Positions 7,597 to 16,357 of a stretch of 64,000 bases of DNA are shown in pieces. A program made the position numbers and the translations under genes. The DNA comes from Paenibacillus eucommiae (GTDB lineage Bacteria > Bacillota > Bacilli > Paenibacillales > NBRC-103111), in the NCBI RefSeq assembly GCF_017874215.1, contig NZ_JAGGLB010000017.1, positions 124,001 through 188,000 on the forward strand. Direction: 5' to 3'. The stretch's first letter is position 1, and the number at the start of each line of letters is the position of its first letter. The notes under the pieces were generated by a model. The model searched no databases, was not told where the DNA came from, and worked only from the letters and a program-made list of their open reading frames with translations.

Positions 7597-8676
7597 ATGA
7601 GCGCAAAAGTATTAAGAGTAGGGATTATCGGGCAAGGGCGCAGTGGACGCGATATCCATGGCAAGGAGCTAGCCAAAATGTCGGAGCAGTATATGATCCG
7701 AGCAATAGCGGATTCGATTGTTGATCGGCAAGAACTGGCCAAGAGGGAATATGGCTGCAATGCTTATGGCACCTGGCAAGAGATGGTGGAAAATGAAGAG
7801 CTTGATCTCGTTGTGAATGCTTCTCCGAGTCATCTTCATTATCAAATTACGCAGGAGCTGTTGGAAAGAGGGCTTAATGTGCTTTGTGAGAAGCCGCTTG
7901 CTAAATCGCCTGAAGAGGTTGACCGTCTAATAGAGCAGAGTAAGCTTTCAGGTAAGACGTTAGCTGTGTTTCAGAATTCGCGTTACCAGCCTGCATTTAT
8001 CCAAATTCGCAAAATTATCGAATCCGGTATTCTTGGACGCATTGTCCAAATAGATTTCGATTACAATGGATTCGCTCGCAGATGGGATTGGCAAACGCTT
8101 CAAAGCAACAATGGAGGTAATCTAATGAATACGGGACCGCATCCAGTCGATCAAGCACTCCAGCTTTTTGGCACGGATATTATGCCTCAAATTACTTGCA
8201 TTATGGATCGTGCGAATACGTTTGGAGATGCGGAAGATTACGTGAAGTTAATTTTGAGAGCACAAGGGCGGCCGACGATTGACTTGGAAATTTCATCCTG
8301 CAGCGTATTTTCACATGAAATATTTAACATTCAAGGAACACTTGGCGGTCTTCACGGCAGTACGGAAAAACTGGAATGGAAATATTATATCCCTGAAGAA
8401 GCACCAAAGCAGCAGCTTATCCAAGAGCCATTATTCAAACAGGATGGAACGCCGGCTTATTGCAGTGAGAAATTGAATTGGCATACAGATCAGTGGGAAT
8501 TATCACTACCGCCAGATATTGAGGCATTTGATTATATGACGGGCAAGCTCTACAGCATGCTTTATCGGACATTGGTAAATGGGGTTCCGCTCGAAATTAC
8601 AGCGCAGCAGGTACGGCAGCAAATGGCGGTAATGGAAGAGTGTCGTCGCCAAAATCCACATATATATACAGTTTAA
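7597..8676 (+). CDS. Gfo/Idh/MocA-family NAD(P)-dependent dehydrogenase
   Basis: Cytoplasmic oxidoreductase of 359 residues, a normal family length, probably oxidising or reducing a sugar, inositol or sugar acid; substrate unknown. N-terminal Rossmann fold with GIIGQGRSG at residues 9-17, then NASPSHLHY, the family signature CEKPLAKS, and the active-site region NGGNLMNTGPHPVDQALQLFG with the conserved Asp/His pair. AGGAAGAGG at 7579-7587 lies upstream of ATG 7597. It is flanked by dead pieces of two further Gfo/Idh/MocA genes (8697 and 9331), so this was a cluster of such enzymes, as often found next to YesMN/Lpl importers. Confidence 0.92.
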   Translation: MSAKVLRVGIIGQGRSGRDIHGKELAKMSEQYMIRAIADSIVDRQELAKREYGCNAYGTWQEMVENEELDLVVNASPSHLHYQITQELLERGLNVLCEKPLAKSPEEVDRLIEQSKLSGKTLAVFQNSRYQPAFIQIRKIIESGILGRIVQIDFDYNGFARRWDWQTLQSNNGGNLMNTGPHPVDQALQLFGTDIMPQITCIMDRANTFGDAEDYVKLILRAQGRPTIDLEISSCSVFSHEIFNIQGTLGGLHGSTEKLEWKYYIPEEAPKQQLIQEPLFKQDGTPAYCSEKLNWHTDQWELSLPPDIEAFDYMTGKLYSMLYRTLVNGVPLEITAQQVRQQMAVMEECRRQNPHIYTV

Positions 8677-8696
8677 ATGAGATGATGGAGGCATAT

Positions 8697-8815
8697 TTGA
8701 CAACCAAAAGGATAAACATCGGAATGATTGACTAGACACATCACATGCTGTAGCTTTCACTAAGATTCTTAATGATGAAAAAACCCTTTATTATACTAAA
8801 GTTGGAACCATAATA
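8697..8815 (+). pseudogene. N-terminal remnant of a second Gfo/Idh/MocA dehydrogenase, one-base deletion
   Basis: TTG 8697 follows a GGAGG site (8687-8691) 21 bases after the previous stop. The frame reads TTKRINIGMI, then, after restoring one G in ATTG-ACTAGAC, GLDTSHAVAFTKILNDEKT. This matches the start of the intact protein at 27609 (LNIGMIGLDTSHCGAFTRFFND). The one-base loss creates an in-frame TAG, and homology ends near 8815. Confidence 0.75.
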
Positions 8816-9065
8816 ATCCTCTTCTGTAGGAGATACAATATAAATTGTACTTACAACACGAAGGAAGGTTATTATGGTTTTAAACTTAGTTTATCTCGTT
8901 TACAGGTTTCCGCATGATAACCCCTCTTTTTTGGTTGATTTGGTTGGTACCTTAATTACACCAAAAACCGAGGTTTCATGCGGGAATTTCTATATTTTAG
9001 AGACTATTTCGGACCCTAAAAATGGCGGTTTTATTGGGTGCGAAACTTTAGCGGGATAAAGCCCC

Positions 9066-9082
9066 CACTTTGAAACAAAGTG
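9066..9082. terminator. Hairpin without T-run
   Basis: CACTTTG (9066-9072), loop AAA, CAAAGTG (9076-9082). Strong short stem but no T-run on either strand; role unclear. Confidence 0.3.
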
Positions 9083-9164
9083 AGGACTTGAATATGCTTA
9101 CTACCTGCAGGATGGTGCGGCTGTGAGCTGATGATAGCTGAGAGCAGATGGAATTACACTAGAT

Positions 9165-9331
9165 AGTTTAAATATTTATAGTAGGGGCGGCGGATTTCTG
9201 TGCCAACTGTTCCGATTTGGAAAGATTGATGTCGGCAATGGCGATCGCATTGAATCCCGCCCTCTTGGATAGTGCTGTAAATGATAATCTCCGATTGCAC
9301 CTGCGCCAATTAATGCTATACTCAATTCCAT
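9165..9331 (-). pseudogene. N-terminal remnant of a third Gfo/Idh/MocA dehydrogenase, frameshifted
   Basis: Minus-strand reading from ATG 9331 gives ELSIALIGAGAIGDYHLQHY, the Rossmann glycine motif of the family. Then the frame changes and continues as RAGFNAIAIADINLSKSEQLA, the second beta-strand with its Asp. Sequence after KSAAPTINI meets stops. So one indel and a 3' truncation have destroyed it. Confidence 0.75.
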
Positions 9332-9456
9332 ATCTAGTTGTTCCTGCCCCCATAATTTTTATTAACAAAAAAATAACAAACTCCCTTGAATAAAGATAGA
9401 TCTATAAAGTGTCTAAATATCAGTTACAGTGAATTCTGTTTGCGGGGGGGACGATT

Positions 9457-11349
9457 ATGAAACGTGGGTTTCAATGGCAATTCTCGATTAAATCCAGGCT
9501 AGCTTGGTCAATTATTCTGTTCCTGTGTTTACCTTTTTTTGTGTTGGGAGTGATCTGGTACACTATCTCCAGCAACTCGATTACCAACAATGCGAAAGAT
9601 TATAATACATTGCTTCTTCAACAAACGTTTAGCTATCTGGATTCCTATTTTTTTGATTTGGAACGCACTACGATTCCTCTGGTGATGAATTCTCCGGTCA
9701 GCAATCAGATTGTGAATGAGTTCATGAATATGGATCCCGAAAACTATTATGACAATTTTACAATCAAGACGAAGCTCCGCAGGGATTTTCTTGACAATAT
9801 CATTTTTGGCAGAATGGATATTGAGAATATTACCTTGATTTCGAGTAAAGGCAATGTTCTGAGCTCGAGTAAAGGCAATGTCCTGAACTCGATAAAAGGC
9901 AATGTCACGAGCGGTGCAGTTACCCGGGAGTCGGAATTACAGCGTTATGAACACTATTATTCTAAAATCACCAAAGGAGGAAATGAGGAGCTTTATCAGA
10001 TTATGGGCATCTCCATCATCCGGCAAAGTCCGCTGCTCTCGATCTATCGGTGTTATTGCACAAATACGGCTCAGAGCTCTAAAGGCGCGATTATCATTGA
10101 TTTAAACCTGAGCTCCATCGCCAAAATTATGGAGAATATGCAGTTCGGCAAGGCAGGTTTGTCGTGGCTAGTGGATGATGAAGGCACATTTATTTATCAT
10201 TCAGATCGAACTAAAATCGGAAAAAAAGCGGATGCTGCTTATCTTGAAAAAATCAACAGAGCGAAGGATGCGTATTTTATCGATCATACTGCGGCGGACC
10301 CAAGCTTGGTTGTTTTTCAAAAATCGGCAATAAACGGTTGGCTAATGGCATCTGATGTTCCCTTGCATGAATTGACGGCAAACTTAAACAGAGTAAAGAA
10401 TTTGACCATTCTGATTATGGGTGTCATTGTGATCTTAAGCTTCCTGATTCTCGGCGGCTTTACCTATTATTTAACGAATTCTTTGTTGCTGTTGCAAAGA
10501 CTGATGAAGCGCGCGGAGAATGGCGATCTGATTGTGCGTGCGCCAGAGCACAGGAAAGATGAAATTGGCAATCTGAACCGCAGCTTTAACAGCATGGTCA
10601 AGGAAATACACAGGCTCATTGAAGTAGAGCATCGGGCTCAGATCAGGGAAAAGGAAGTGAAGATCAAGCAGAAGGAATCGATGCTATTTACGCTGCAATC
10701 CCAGATTAATCCGCATTTTTTGTATAATTCACTGGAAGTGATTAATTCTTATGCCATTGTTGAGGGTGTGATGCCGATCAGCAACATGGCTGCCGCAATC
10801 GCAGACATCTTCCGCTACAGCATAAGCTCGCATAATATGGCTTCCCTGAAGGAAGAAATCCAATATATCCGAACTTATTTTGATATTCAGAAGGAGCGGT
10901 ATGATTCCATTTGCATTGAGTTTACGTTTGATCTCCTTATTGATTTGGAGAAGATTAGTTGTCCCCGCTTAACCATTCAACCGATTATCGAGAACGCTTT
11001 TATTCATGGCTATGAGAAGAATCAACTGCAGCCTGAGTATTTTGCCTTGGTTGGAGAAGCGATGCTGGATTATTACGCCCTGCGTGTGATCGACAAGGGG
11101 AAAGGCATGCCTGCAGAATTAATCGAGAGCTACAATCTGGCCTTTACCCGGGATTATTCCGAGGAAAGGTTTGAGGATGAATGGAGCTCTCCTTTTCAGA
11201 GAATTGGCCTGTGGAATGTCCATAAGCGAATCCGTGTTACTTTGGGTGAGCCTTACGGACTGTATATTCTCAAATCGGACGAAAGCGGCACAGTTATGGA
11301 AATCAGATTGCCTTATGATCAATCGGAATTATTAATCTTGGAGGGATAA
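9457..11349 (+). CDS. YesM-type sensor histidine kinase (regulates importer 2)
   Basis: Membrane sensor kinase of 630 residues. Order: membrane helix about 15-38, long extracellular dCache-like sensor about 40-305, second helix about 313-336, HAMP about 337-392, His-kinase box QINPHFLYNSLEVINSY near 417 (phospho-acceptor His), and an ATPase domain with PIIENAFIHGY near 508 and a GKGMP loop. Extracellular residues 129-152 are three tandem copies of an eight-residue unit (SSKGNVLS). A run of G (9444-9451) serves as ribosome site. It lies 2 bases before its regulator gene and should phosphorylate it in response to an extracellular oligosaccharide, probably via the binding protein; that link is inference. 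Confidence 0.95.
   Translation: MKRGFQWQFSIKSRLAWSIILFLCLPFFVLGVIWYTISSNSITNNAKDYNTLLLQQTFSYLDSYFFDLERTTIPLVMNSPVSNQIVNEFMNMDPENYYDNFTIKTKLRRDFLDNIIFGRMDIENITLISSKGNVLSSSKGNVLNSIKGNVTSGAVTRESELQRYEHYYSKITKGGNEELYQIMGISIIRQSPLLSIYRCYCTNTAQSSKGAIIIDLNLSSIAKIMENMQFGKAGLSWLVDDEGTFIYHSDRTKIGKKADAAYLEKINRAKDAYFIDHTAADPSLVVFQKSAINGWLMASDVPLHELTANLNRVKNLTILIMGVIVILSFLILGGFTYYLTNSLLLLQRLMKRAENGDLIVRAPEHRKDEIGNLNRSFNSMVKEIHRLIEVEHRAQIREKEVKIKQKESMLFTLQSQINPHFLYNSLEVINSYAIVEGVMPISNMAAAIADIFRYSISSHNMASLKEEIQYIRTYFDIQKERYDSICIEFTFDLLIDLEKISCPRLTIQPIIENAFIHGYEKNQLQPEYFALVGEAMLDYYALRVIDKGKGMPAELIESYNLAFTRDYSEERFEDEWSSPFQRIGLWNVHKRIRVTLGEPYGLYILKSDESGTVMEIRLPYDQSELLILEG
9841..9912 (+). repeat. Three tandem 24-bp coding repeats inside the kinase sensor domain
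   Basis: Units 9841-9864, 9865-9888 and 9889-9912, each starting TCGA and containing AAAGGCAATGT. They encode SSKGNVLS, SSKGNVLN and SIKGNVTS. The third unit is the most diverged. A slippage-type in-frame expansion of a loop. Confidence 0.9.
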
Positions 11350-11351
11350 CG

Positions 11352-12407
11352 ATGTATCCTGTTTTATTAGTGGATGATGAAATTATGATCAAGAAAAGCA
11401 TCCGTAAAATGATTGAATCCGGGCATGGCCCTTTCGTGGTCGCGGGCGAGGCGAAGAATGGTCAAGAGGCACTGGAGCTGGCAGAGCGCGTTTCACCCCG
11501 ATTGATCATTACGGATATCCGCATGCCGGTGATGGACGGGCTGCAGTTAATCGAGGAAGCGCTGAAACGGTGGCCGCACATCGAATTTATTATTGTGTCC
11601 GGCTATAATGATTTTGCCTACGCTCAGAGAGCTTTGCAATTAGGTGCATTCGATTTTCTGCTTAAGCCCATTCGACCGCAAGAATTTATGGAAACCCTAG
11701 GCCGCATTCAAAGCCGCTTAGTACAGGAGCATAAAGAAATGGAGGAAAGGATTCTTTGGCTGAAGCGCTGCAAAAGTCATTGCCCTCAATTGGTAGAGGC
11801 CGTCTGGCTGTTGGATGAAGTTAACGCGCTCAGCAATTGGAAGCGAATCTTTAACGAATTCACTGCGGTGCAGATAAAATACTTGGCGGTCGAAGAAATT
11901 TTCATGCATCTGCAATCCTTTCTCGAGGAGGAACTAGCGTTAAAGAATGCTGAAGTATGGAGCCTGCCGACGGAAGGCGTATGGAATTGGTCGGGAGAAT
12001 GGCAGAATAATGACTCCCTGATGGAAACCTTTTTATTGGAATTGATCAGCGGTCTGCGTAAAACAAGAAATTTCGGGACCAATCATTTTGTACGCAAGGC
12101 TCTAGAATATACGGCTGAGCATTACAACAAGCACTACCTGACCCTGCAAAGCGCAGCTGTGTTTATCGGGATTACCGCTCCCTACTTAAGCCGCTGTTTC
12201 CGCGAGGAAACAGGACAAACCTTTATCCAGTACCTCACGAATATTAGAATGGAGAAAGCAAAGCGGGCGCTGCAGGATCCGTTATCGAAGGTATATGAGG
12301 TCGCTTTTCAGGTGGGCTATCAGGAATATGCGCATTTCTCGCGGGTTTTTCGTAAATATACCGGATATTCGCCAACGGAATACCGCAAGATTACAGGCAA
12401 TAACTAA
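11352..12407 (+). CDS. YesN-type response regulator with AraC DNA-binding domain
   Basis: Cytoplasmic transcription factor, 351 residues, partner of the kinase just upstream (gap of 2 bases, ribosome site GGAGG inside the kinase 3' end). Receiver domain 1-120 with VDDEIMIKK, the phospho-acceptor Asp in LIITDIRMPVMDG, the Ser in FIIVSGYND and KPIRP. Two AraC helix-turn-helix units at about 255-351 (LQSAAVFIGITAPYLSRCF and AFQVGYQEYAHFSRVF). The linker is much shorter than in the 527-residue regulator at 47040. It probably activates the importer genes that follow. Its last 141 bases are duplicated at 7036-7176. Confidence 0.95.
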   Translation: MYPVLLVDDEIMIKKSIRKMIESGHGPFVVAGEAKNGQEALELAERVSPRLIITDIRMPVMDGLQLIEEALKRWPHIEFIIVSGYNDFAYAQRALQLGAFDFLLKPIRPQEFMETLGRIQSRLVQEHKEMEERILWLKRCKSHCPQLVEAVWLLDEVNALSNWKRIFNEFTAVQIKYLAVEEIFMHLQSFLEEELALKNAEVWSLPTEGVWNWSGEWQNNDSLMETFLLELISGLRKTRNFGTNHFVRKALEYTAEHYNKHYLTLQSAAVFIGITAPYLSRCFREETGQTFIQYLTNIRMEKAKRALQDPLSKVYEVAFQVGYQEYAHFSRVFRKYTGYSPTEYRKITGNN

Positions 12408-12482
12408 TAAAGATGAGTCAAGATAAATCATCACTTTACAAGAAATATCATATCACCATCTGTATTCGCACCCTATAATAAA
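12267..12482 (+). repeat. 216-bp direct repeat, right copy
   Basis: Counterpart of 7036-7251. This copy includes the functional regulator C-terminus and the first part of the leader of the importer 2 binding-protein gene, ending 4 bases before the cre site. Confidence 0.9.
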
Positions 12483-12485
12483 ACT

Positions 12486-12499
12486 TGTAAGCGCTGTTA
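12486..12499. promoter_or_regulatory. cre-like site (CcpA catabolite control) before importer 2
   Basis: TGTAAGCGCTGTTA matches the cre consensus TGWAANCGNTNWCA at 13 of 14 positions (T instead of C at position 13). It lies 24 bases before the start codon of the binding protein, in the transcribed leader or near the start site, which fits CcpA repression by preferred sugars. Confidence 0.6.
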
Positions 12500-12522
12500 A
12501 TTAATATTGAGGGGGAAGAAAA

Positions 12523-14136
12523 ATGCAACAACGAAAATGGTTTGTTCATGTATTAGTCCTGGTATTAGGTTTGTCCACTCTTCTTGCAGCTTGTTCAAGC
12601 AAGGAGAAAACACCTGCCGAGACCACAGCTGCGCCAAGCACATCCGTGGCTACCGAAGCTACGGAAGCACCTACACCGAAAGAGCCGGTTAAACTCAGCA
12701 TTCTCACCACAAATGCCAACGCACCTTATGCGGCAACAGTAACGAATTGGGCAGAAGATCCCTATGTGAAGGAATTAAGTAAAATTTCCGGTTATGATCT
12801 AAGCTTTGATTTCTTGAGCTGGGACAACTTGGCTACCGATACTACGGCCCGATTTGCTTCAGGCGACCTGCCGGATATTGTCCGTACGGAGGGTATTGAA
12901 TCCGCTAATCATCAAGGCGCCGTGGAAAATGGAGTATTCACGGATTTGACGGAATTAATTGATCAGTATGGTCCGAATTTAAAGAAAATGATTCCGGAAT
13001 ATGCCTGGAGATCACCAGATGTAAACAAAAATGGAAAAATATATGCAATACCGGGACTTGTACCAAATGCCAACACAAGAGCGTTATTTATTCGACAGGA
13101 TTGGTTGGATAAATTAGGGCTTCCGATGCCCAAGACACTCGACGATTGGTTAGCTTACTTTGAAGGCGTCAAGAATACGGATATGAACGGCAACGGCAAG
13201 AAGGATGAATACGGCTTCCTTGTAAGACAGGAGCTGGCAAACAGTGAAGAGTTCATGTATGAATTCGGCGTATTCCCATATTGGTGGAAGATGGTAGACG
13301 GCAAATTCACACCGACGGTGATCATGCCGGAAATGAAAGAGGCAATTAAATTCTGGAAGAACCTGTATGACAAGGGTTATATTAATCCGGATGCCTTTAC
13401 TACGGCTTCTGCGGATTGGGGTGCCAGCATTCAAAATGGGAAAGCCGGAAGCTGGGGCCATTATGTGGATAACTATGCTACCCACTGGAATGCCAGCTTT
13501 ATGGTTAATCAGCCGGACGCTAAGGTCGCCTTCGCAGAGCCACCTGTAGCTAAAGACGGAACCCAAGCCTTTGGAAGCCAGGGCGCTGGGACATACTACG
13601 TCTGGGTCATTCCAACCAAATCGAAAAATGCGGTAGAGGCGATTAAATTCTTCGACTGGGCCTGGTCCAATCCGGATGCGCAAAACTTCTTTAAATTCGG
13701 AATTAAGGACAAAAACTTTACGATGGATGGCGATAAAGTCGTCTATAACCCGGATGATGCAATTAATAAGGAGAATTCGGCCTCTCAAGTCTATCAGCTT
13801 ATCTTGAACATGACCGGACACGCCTTGAATTCTGTGGAAACTCTTCCAAAAACGCCAATTGGCGAGGAAATGAAGAAAGGCTTTGAAATTTCCAAGAAGG
13901 CGGTCTTTACCAATGATGTGATGTATATGCCACCGCTTCCGGCGATTACAGAGCATCCGGAGCTGCAAGTAGGCTTTACTTCGGGCTCCCTATTGCTGGA
14001 TATGTTCGCTAAAGCGGTTACGGGAAGGGAAGATGTGGATAAAGCATTCGACAACTTCGTAGCGGAGTGGAAAAAACGCGGCGGAGACGAATGGATCGCA
14101 CAAGCAACTGAATGGCACAACCAGAACTTTAAATAA
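12523..14136 (+). CDS. Extracellular sugar-binding lipoprotein of ABC importer 2
   Basis: Solute-binding lipoprotein of 537 residues. Signal peptide with lipobox LLAAC, lipidated Cys at residue 24, then a Thr/Ala/Pro-rich linker (SKEKTPAETTAAPSTSVAT). The mature domain has the family features RALFIRQDWLDKLGLPMP, the calcium-loop-like DMNGNGKKDEYGF near 226, and the ending NFVAEWKKRGGDEWI. GAGGGGG at 12509-12515 supports ATG 12523. It delivers an unknown oligosaccharide to the two permeases that follow, from which it is separated by an attenuator-like hairpin. Confidence 0.95.
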   Translation: MQQRKWFVHVLVLVLGLSTLLAACSSKEKTPAETTAAPSTSVATEATEAPTPKEPVKLSILTTNANAPYAATVTNWAEDPYVKELSKISGYDLSFDFLSWDNLATDTTARFASGDLPDIVRTEGIESANHQGAVENGVFTDLTELIDQYGPNLKKMIPEYAWRSPDVNKNGKIYAIPGLVPNANTRALFIRQDWLDKLGLPMPKTLDDWLAYFEGVKNTDMNGNGKKDEYGFLVRQELANSEEFMYEFGVFPYWWKMVDGKFTPTVIMPEMKEAIKFWKNLYDKGYINPDAFTTASADWGASIQNGKAGSWGHYVDNYATHWNASFMVNQPDAKVAFAEPPVAKDGTQAFGSQGAGTYYVWVIPTKSKNAVEAIKFFDWAWSNPDAQNFFKFGIKDKNFTMDGDKVVYNPDDAINKENSASQVYQLILNMTGHALNSVETLPKTPIGEEMKKGFEISKKAVFTNDVMYMPPLPAITEHPELQVGFTSGSLLLDMFAKAVTGREDVDKAFDNFVAEWKKRGGDEWIAQATEWHNQNFK

Positions 14137-14150
14137 TCTGTAAAGAATGC

Positions 14151-14186
14151 AAGGTCAGCTTGTCTACTTCGGTTGGCCTTTTCTTA
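14151..14186 (+). terminator. Attenuator-like hairpin between binding protein and permeases
   Basis: AAGGTCAG (14151-14158) pairs with TTGGCCTT (14173-14180), eight pairs including two G-T, followed by TTCTT. Placed 14 bases after the binding-protein stop and 20 bases before the permease start; partial read-through would give more binding protein than permease. Confidence 0.6.
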
Positions 14187-14205
14187 CAAGTAAGGAGCTA
14201 AGATA

Positions 14206-15111
14206 ATGAAAAAAAGCTGGAATCTGAGTAATGATGCTTGGATATTATGGCTGATGGCACTTCCTGGAGTCGCCTATTTTATCATTTTCAAGTATACGCC
14301 GATGCTGGGCAATGTAATCGCCTTTCAAGAGTATAATATTTTTCAGGGTATCTTCAATTCACCCTGGGTAGGATTCAAGCAATTCATCAAAATGTTTGAA
14401 TATCCTGAGTTTATGCAAATTTTTAGAAATACGCTGATTCTCAGCTTTTATACGATCGTGTTTGGCTTTCCCGCCCCTTTGCTGTTTGCGCTTCTATTAA
14501 ACGAAGTACGTTGGATGTTTTTCAAGCGGGTTACGCAAACGCTGGTTTATCTCCCGCATTTTTTATCATGGGTCATTGTCGGCGGGATTTTCATTAATTT
14601 ATTGTCTTATGACGGAATAATCAATACAGTTCTTGCCGGTTTTGGCCTGGAGAAACCGATTGATTTTATTACACAGTCCCATTATTTCCGCGGAATTCTT
14701 GTTATAACGGATACTTGGAAGGAAGTAGGCTGGGGCACCATTATTTATTTGGCGGCGATCACAGCTGTCAATCCTAATTTATATGAAGCAGCTATGGTGG
14801 ATGGAGCAGGCAGATGGAAGCAGATCTGGCATATTACGCTACCATCGATCATGAGCACCATTATCGTTTTATTCCTGCTCAAAATCGGGACGTTTATGGA
14901 GAGCAATTTCGAGCAAATTTATATTTTTCTCAATCCGCTGGTTCGGGATGTCGGAGAGGTGATCGATACGTATGTGTTCCGTGTAGGTTTTCAGGGCAGC
15001 AAGTTCAGCTATACCACAGCTATCGGCATATTTAAGTCCATCATTGGGCTCGTTCTGATTGTCAGTCTTAACAATATCAGTAAAAAAACAACCGGCGAAA
15101 GCCTGTATTAA
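14206..15111 (+). CDS. Sugar ABC transporter permease 2a (LplB type)
   Basis: Membrane subunit of importer 2, 301 residues, six predicted helices. AAGGAG at 14192-14197 supports ATG 14206. The LplB-type motifs are present: KYTPMLGNVIAFQEYNIF near the N-terminus, HFLSWVIVGGIFINLLS, and the EAA loop EAAMVDGAGRWKQIWHITLPS. The protein ends LNNISKKTTGESLY. Followed after 12 bp by the second permease, in the usual gene order. Confidence 0.95.
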   Translation: MKKSWNLSNDAWILWLMALPGVAYFIIFKYTPMLGNVIAFQEYNIFQGIFNSPWVGFKQFIKMFEYPEFMQIFRNTLILSFYTIVFGFPAPLLFALLLNEVRWMFFKRVTQTLVYLPHFLSWVIVGGIFINLLSYDGIINTVLAGFGLEKPIDFITQSHYFRGILVITDTWKEVGWGTIIYLAAITAVNPNLYEAAMVDGAGRWKQIWHITLPSIMSTIIVLFLLKIGTFMESNFEQIYIFLNPLVRDVGEVIDTYVFRVGFQGSKFSYTTAIGIFKSIIGLVLIVSLNNISKKTTGESLY

Positions 15112-15123
15112 AGGGAGTGCGGC

Positions 15124-15996
15124 ATGCCTAACTATAACAAAGACTGGATATTTCAGCTTATTAACAACTCGCTGATCTTGATCCTTAGTGTTACTATGCT
15201 GGCCCCATTAATCCATTTGCTGGCGGTTTCCTTGAGCAATCCGCTTTATGCAAGCGCCAAATTAGTCTATTTCTGGCCCAAGGGGTTCCAAACCGATGTA
15301 TATGAAACAATATTGGGCATGAAGCTGCTGTGGAGATCAATGGGCAATACGATCTACATTACCGTGGTAGGGACAGCCTTAACCCTGTTCATCGGAACCA
15401 TGCTTTCCTTTGCTTTATCCCGGCCGGCTATGAAAGGAAGAAAGCTCATACTCAAGGCGATTGTGCTTACCTTTATTTTTTCGGCGCCGTTAATTCCTTC
15501 CTATCTGACCGTCCGTGAGCTGGGATTAATGAATACCCTTTGGGCTTTAATTATTCCCGGAGCACTCAGCGCATTCTATATCATTATCTTTAAGACCTTC
15601 TTTCAGGGAATATCCAGTGAGCTGTTCGATGCCTGCAAAATGGATGGCTGCTCCGAGTGGCGCATTTATTACCGCATCATCCTGCCCTTGTCCAAGCCGG
15701 TATTGGCGACCATTGGCATGTTCCATGCGGTAGGCCAATGGAATTCTTATTTCGGTGCGATGCTGTATATCAGGGATCTGGGGAAACAACCGCTTATGCT
15801 CGTGCTGCGCAGCCTGGTCGTGGAGGATGATATGAACAAGCTGGTCAATATCTCCAAAGCCGTGCAAATGGCTACGACGCCGACGCAATTAAAAGCGGGC
15901 ATTATCCTATTCTCGATCCTGCCGATTCTATGTGTTTATCCCTTTCTGCAGAAGCATTTTGTGAAAGGCGCACAGTTGGGTTCATTAAAAGAGTAA
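15124..15996 (+). CDS. Sugar ABC transporter permease 2b (LplC/YtcP type)
   Basis: Second membrane subunit of importer 2, 290 residues. AAGGGAG at 15111-15117 supports ATG 15124. Motifs: MLAPLIHLLAVSLSNPLYA in the first membrane segment, APLIPSYLTVRELGLMNTLWALIIPG, the loop FDACKMDGCSEWRIYYRI, in which the usual EAA is DAC, and the ending KHFVKGAQLGSLKE. The altered EAA motif still keeps the D-G-x2 core. No ATPase gene follows. Confidence 0.95.
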   Translation: MPNYNKDWIFQLINNSLILILSVTMLAPLIHLLAVSLSNPLYASAKLVYFWPKGFQTDVYETILGMKLLWRSMGNTIYITVVGTALTLFIGTMLSFALSRPAMKGRKLILKAIVLTFIFSAPLIPSYLTVRELGLMNTLWALIIPGALSAFYIIIFKTFFQGISSELFDACKMDGCSEWRIYYRIILPLSKPVLATIGMFHAVGQWNSYFGAMLYIRDLGKQPLMLVLRSLVVEDDMNKLVNISKAVQMATTPTQLKAGIILFSILPILCVYPFLQKHFVKGAQLGSLKE

Positions 15997-16357
15997 TGAT
16001 ACAGGGGTAACCACTATTTGCAAACAGATTTAACGGCACTTGGAAATTGGCTGCATTCCTGGGTTCAACCCAGCGGAGCACTATAAGGCTTTAACAACCA
16101 TACGGTTTGGGTGAGCAATCCTTACCTCAATAGCAAAGCAAGAAAAGGGGAGTTCAAAGGCCCAGTGCCGCCATATGGCAAGGTGAAAGCAACAACAAGC
16201 AAAGCCTAAAGCAAAAAAAAACCTGTTTACCAGCTACTTACATTGTGCCTATCTAGGTACAGCAAGGAACTCGTGCGCGAAATGGTGTTCTACGACAAGC
16301 AAGATCCCGGATTCCAGCGACGGATCGGACAAATTTTGTGAGAGGCAAGGTAAAGCA
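15997..16357. other. Spacer with two protein-like relics
   Basis: 361 bases. A frame ending at TAA 16207-16209 reads NNHTVWVSNPYLNSKARKG and then FKGPVPPYGKVKATTSKA, which looks like the tail of a once-coding gene but has a stop upstream. A second frame ending TGA 16339-16341 reads SKELVREMVFYDKQDPGFQ then RRIGQIL, 16 bases before the next gene. Neither has a start. Family unknown. Confidence 0.4.

Larger units (their letters stand above)
8677..9456. other. Gene graveyard between dehydrogenase and sensor kinase
   Basis: 780 bases with no convincing intact gene. It holds a frameshifted Gfo/Idh/MocA start (8697-8815), an AT-rich stretch with a short unconvincing reading frame (8874-9059), a CACTTTG/CAAAGTG hairpin (9066-9082) and a second Gfo/Idh/MocA start on the opposite strand (9331-9165). 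I see no strong promoter for the kinase gene at 9457. Confidence 0.6.

Noticed and set aside
8874..9059. 61-codon frame with a fair AAGGAAGG site
   Set aside because: Sequence is low in protein character, lies among dead genes, and ends at an isolated hairpin; I could not support it as a gene.
13150..13968. 272-codon minus-strand frame inside the importer 2 binding protein
   Set aside because: Antisense shadow of a clear family gene, no ribosome site, no family resemblance.
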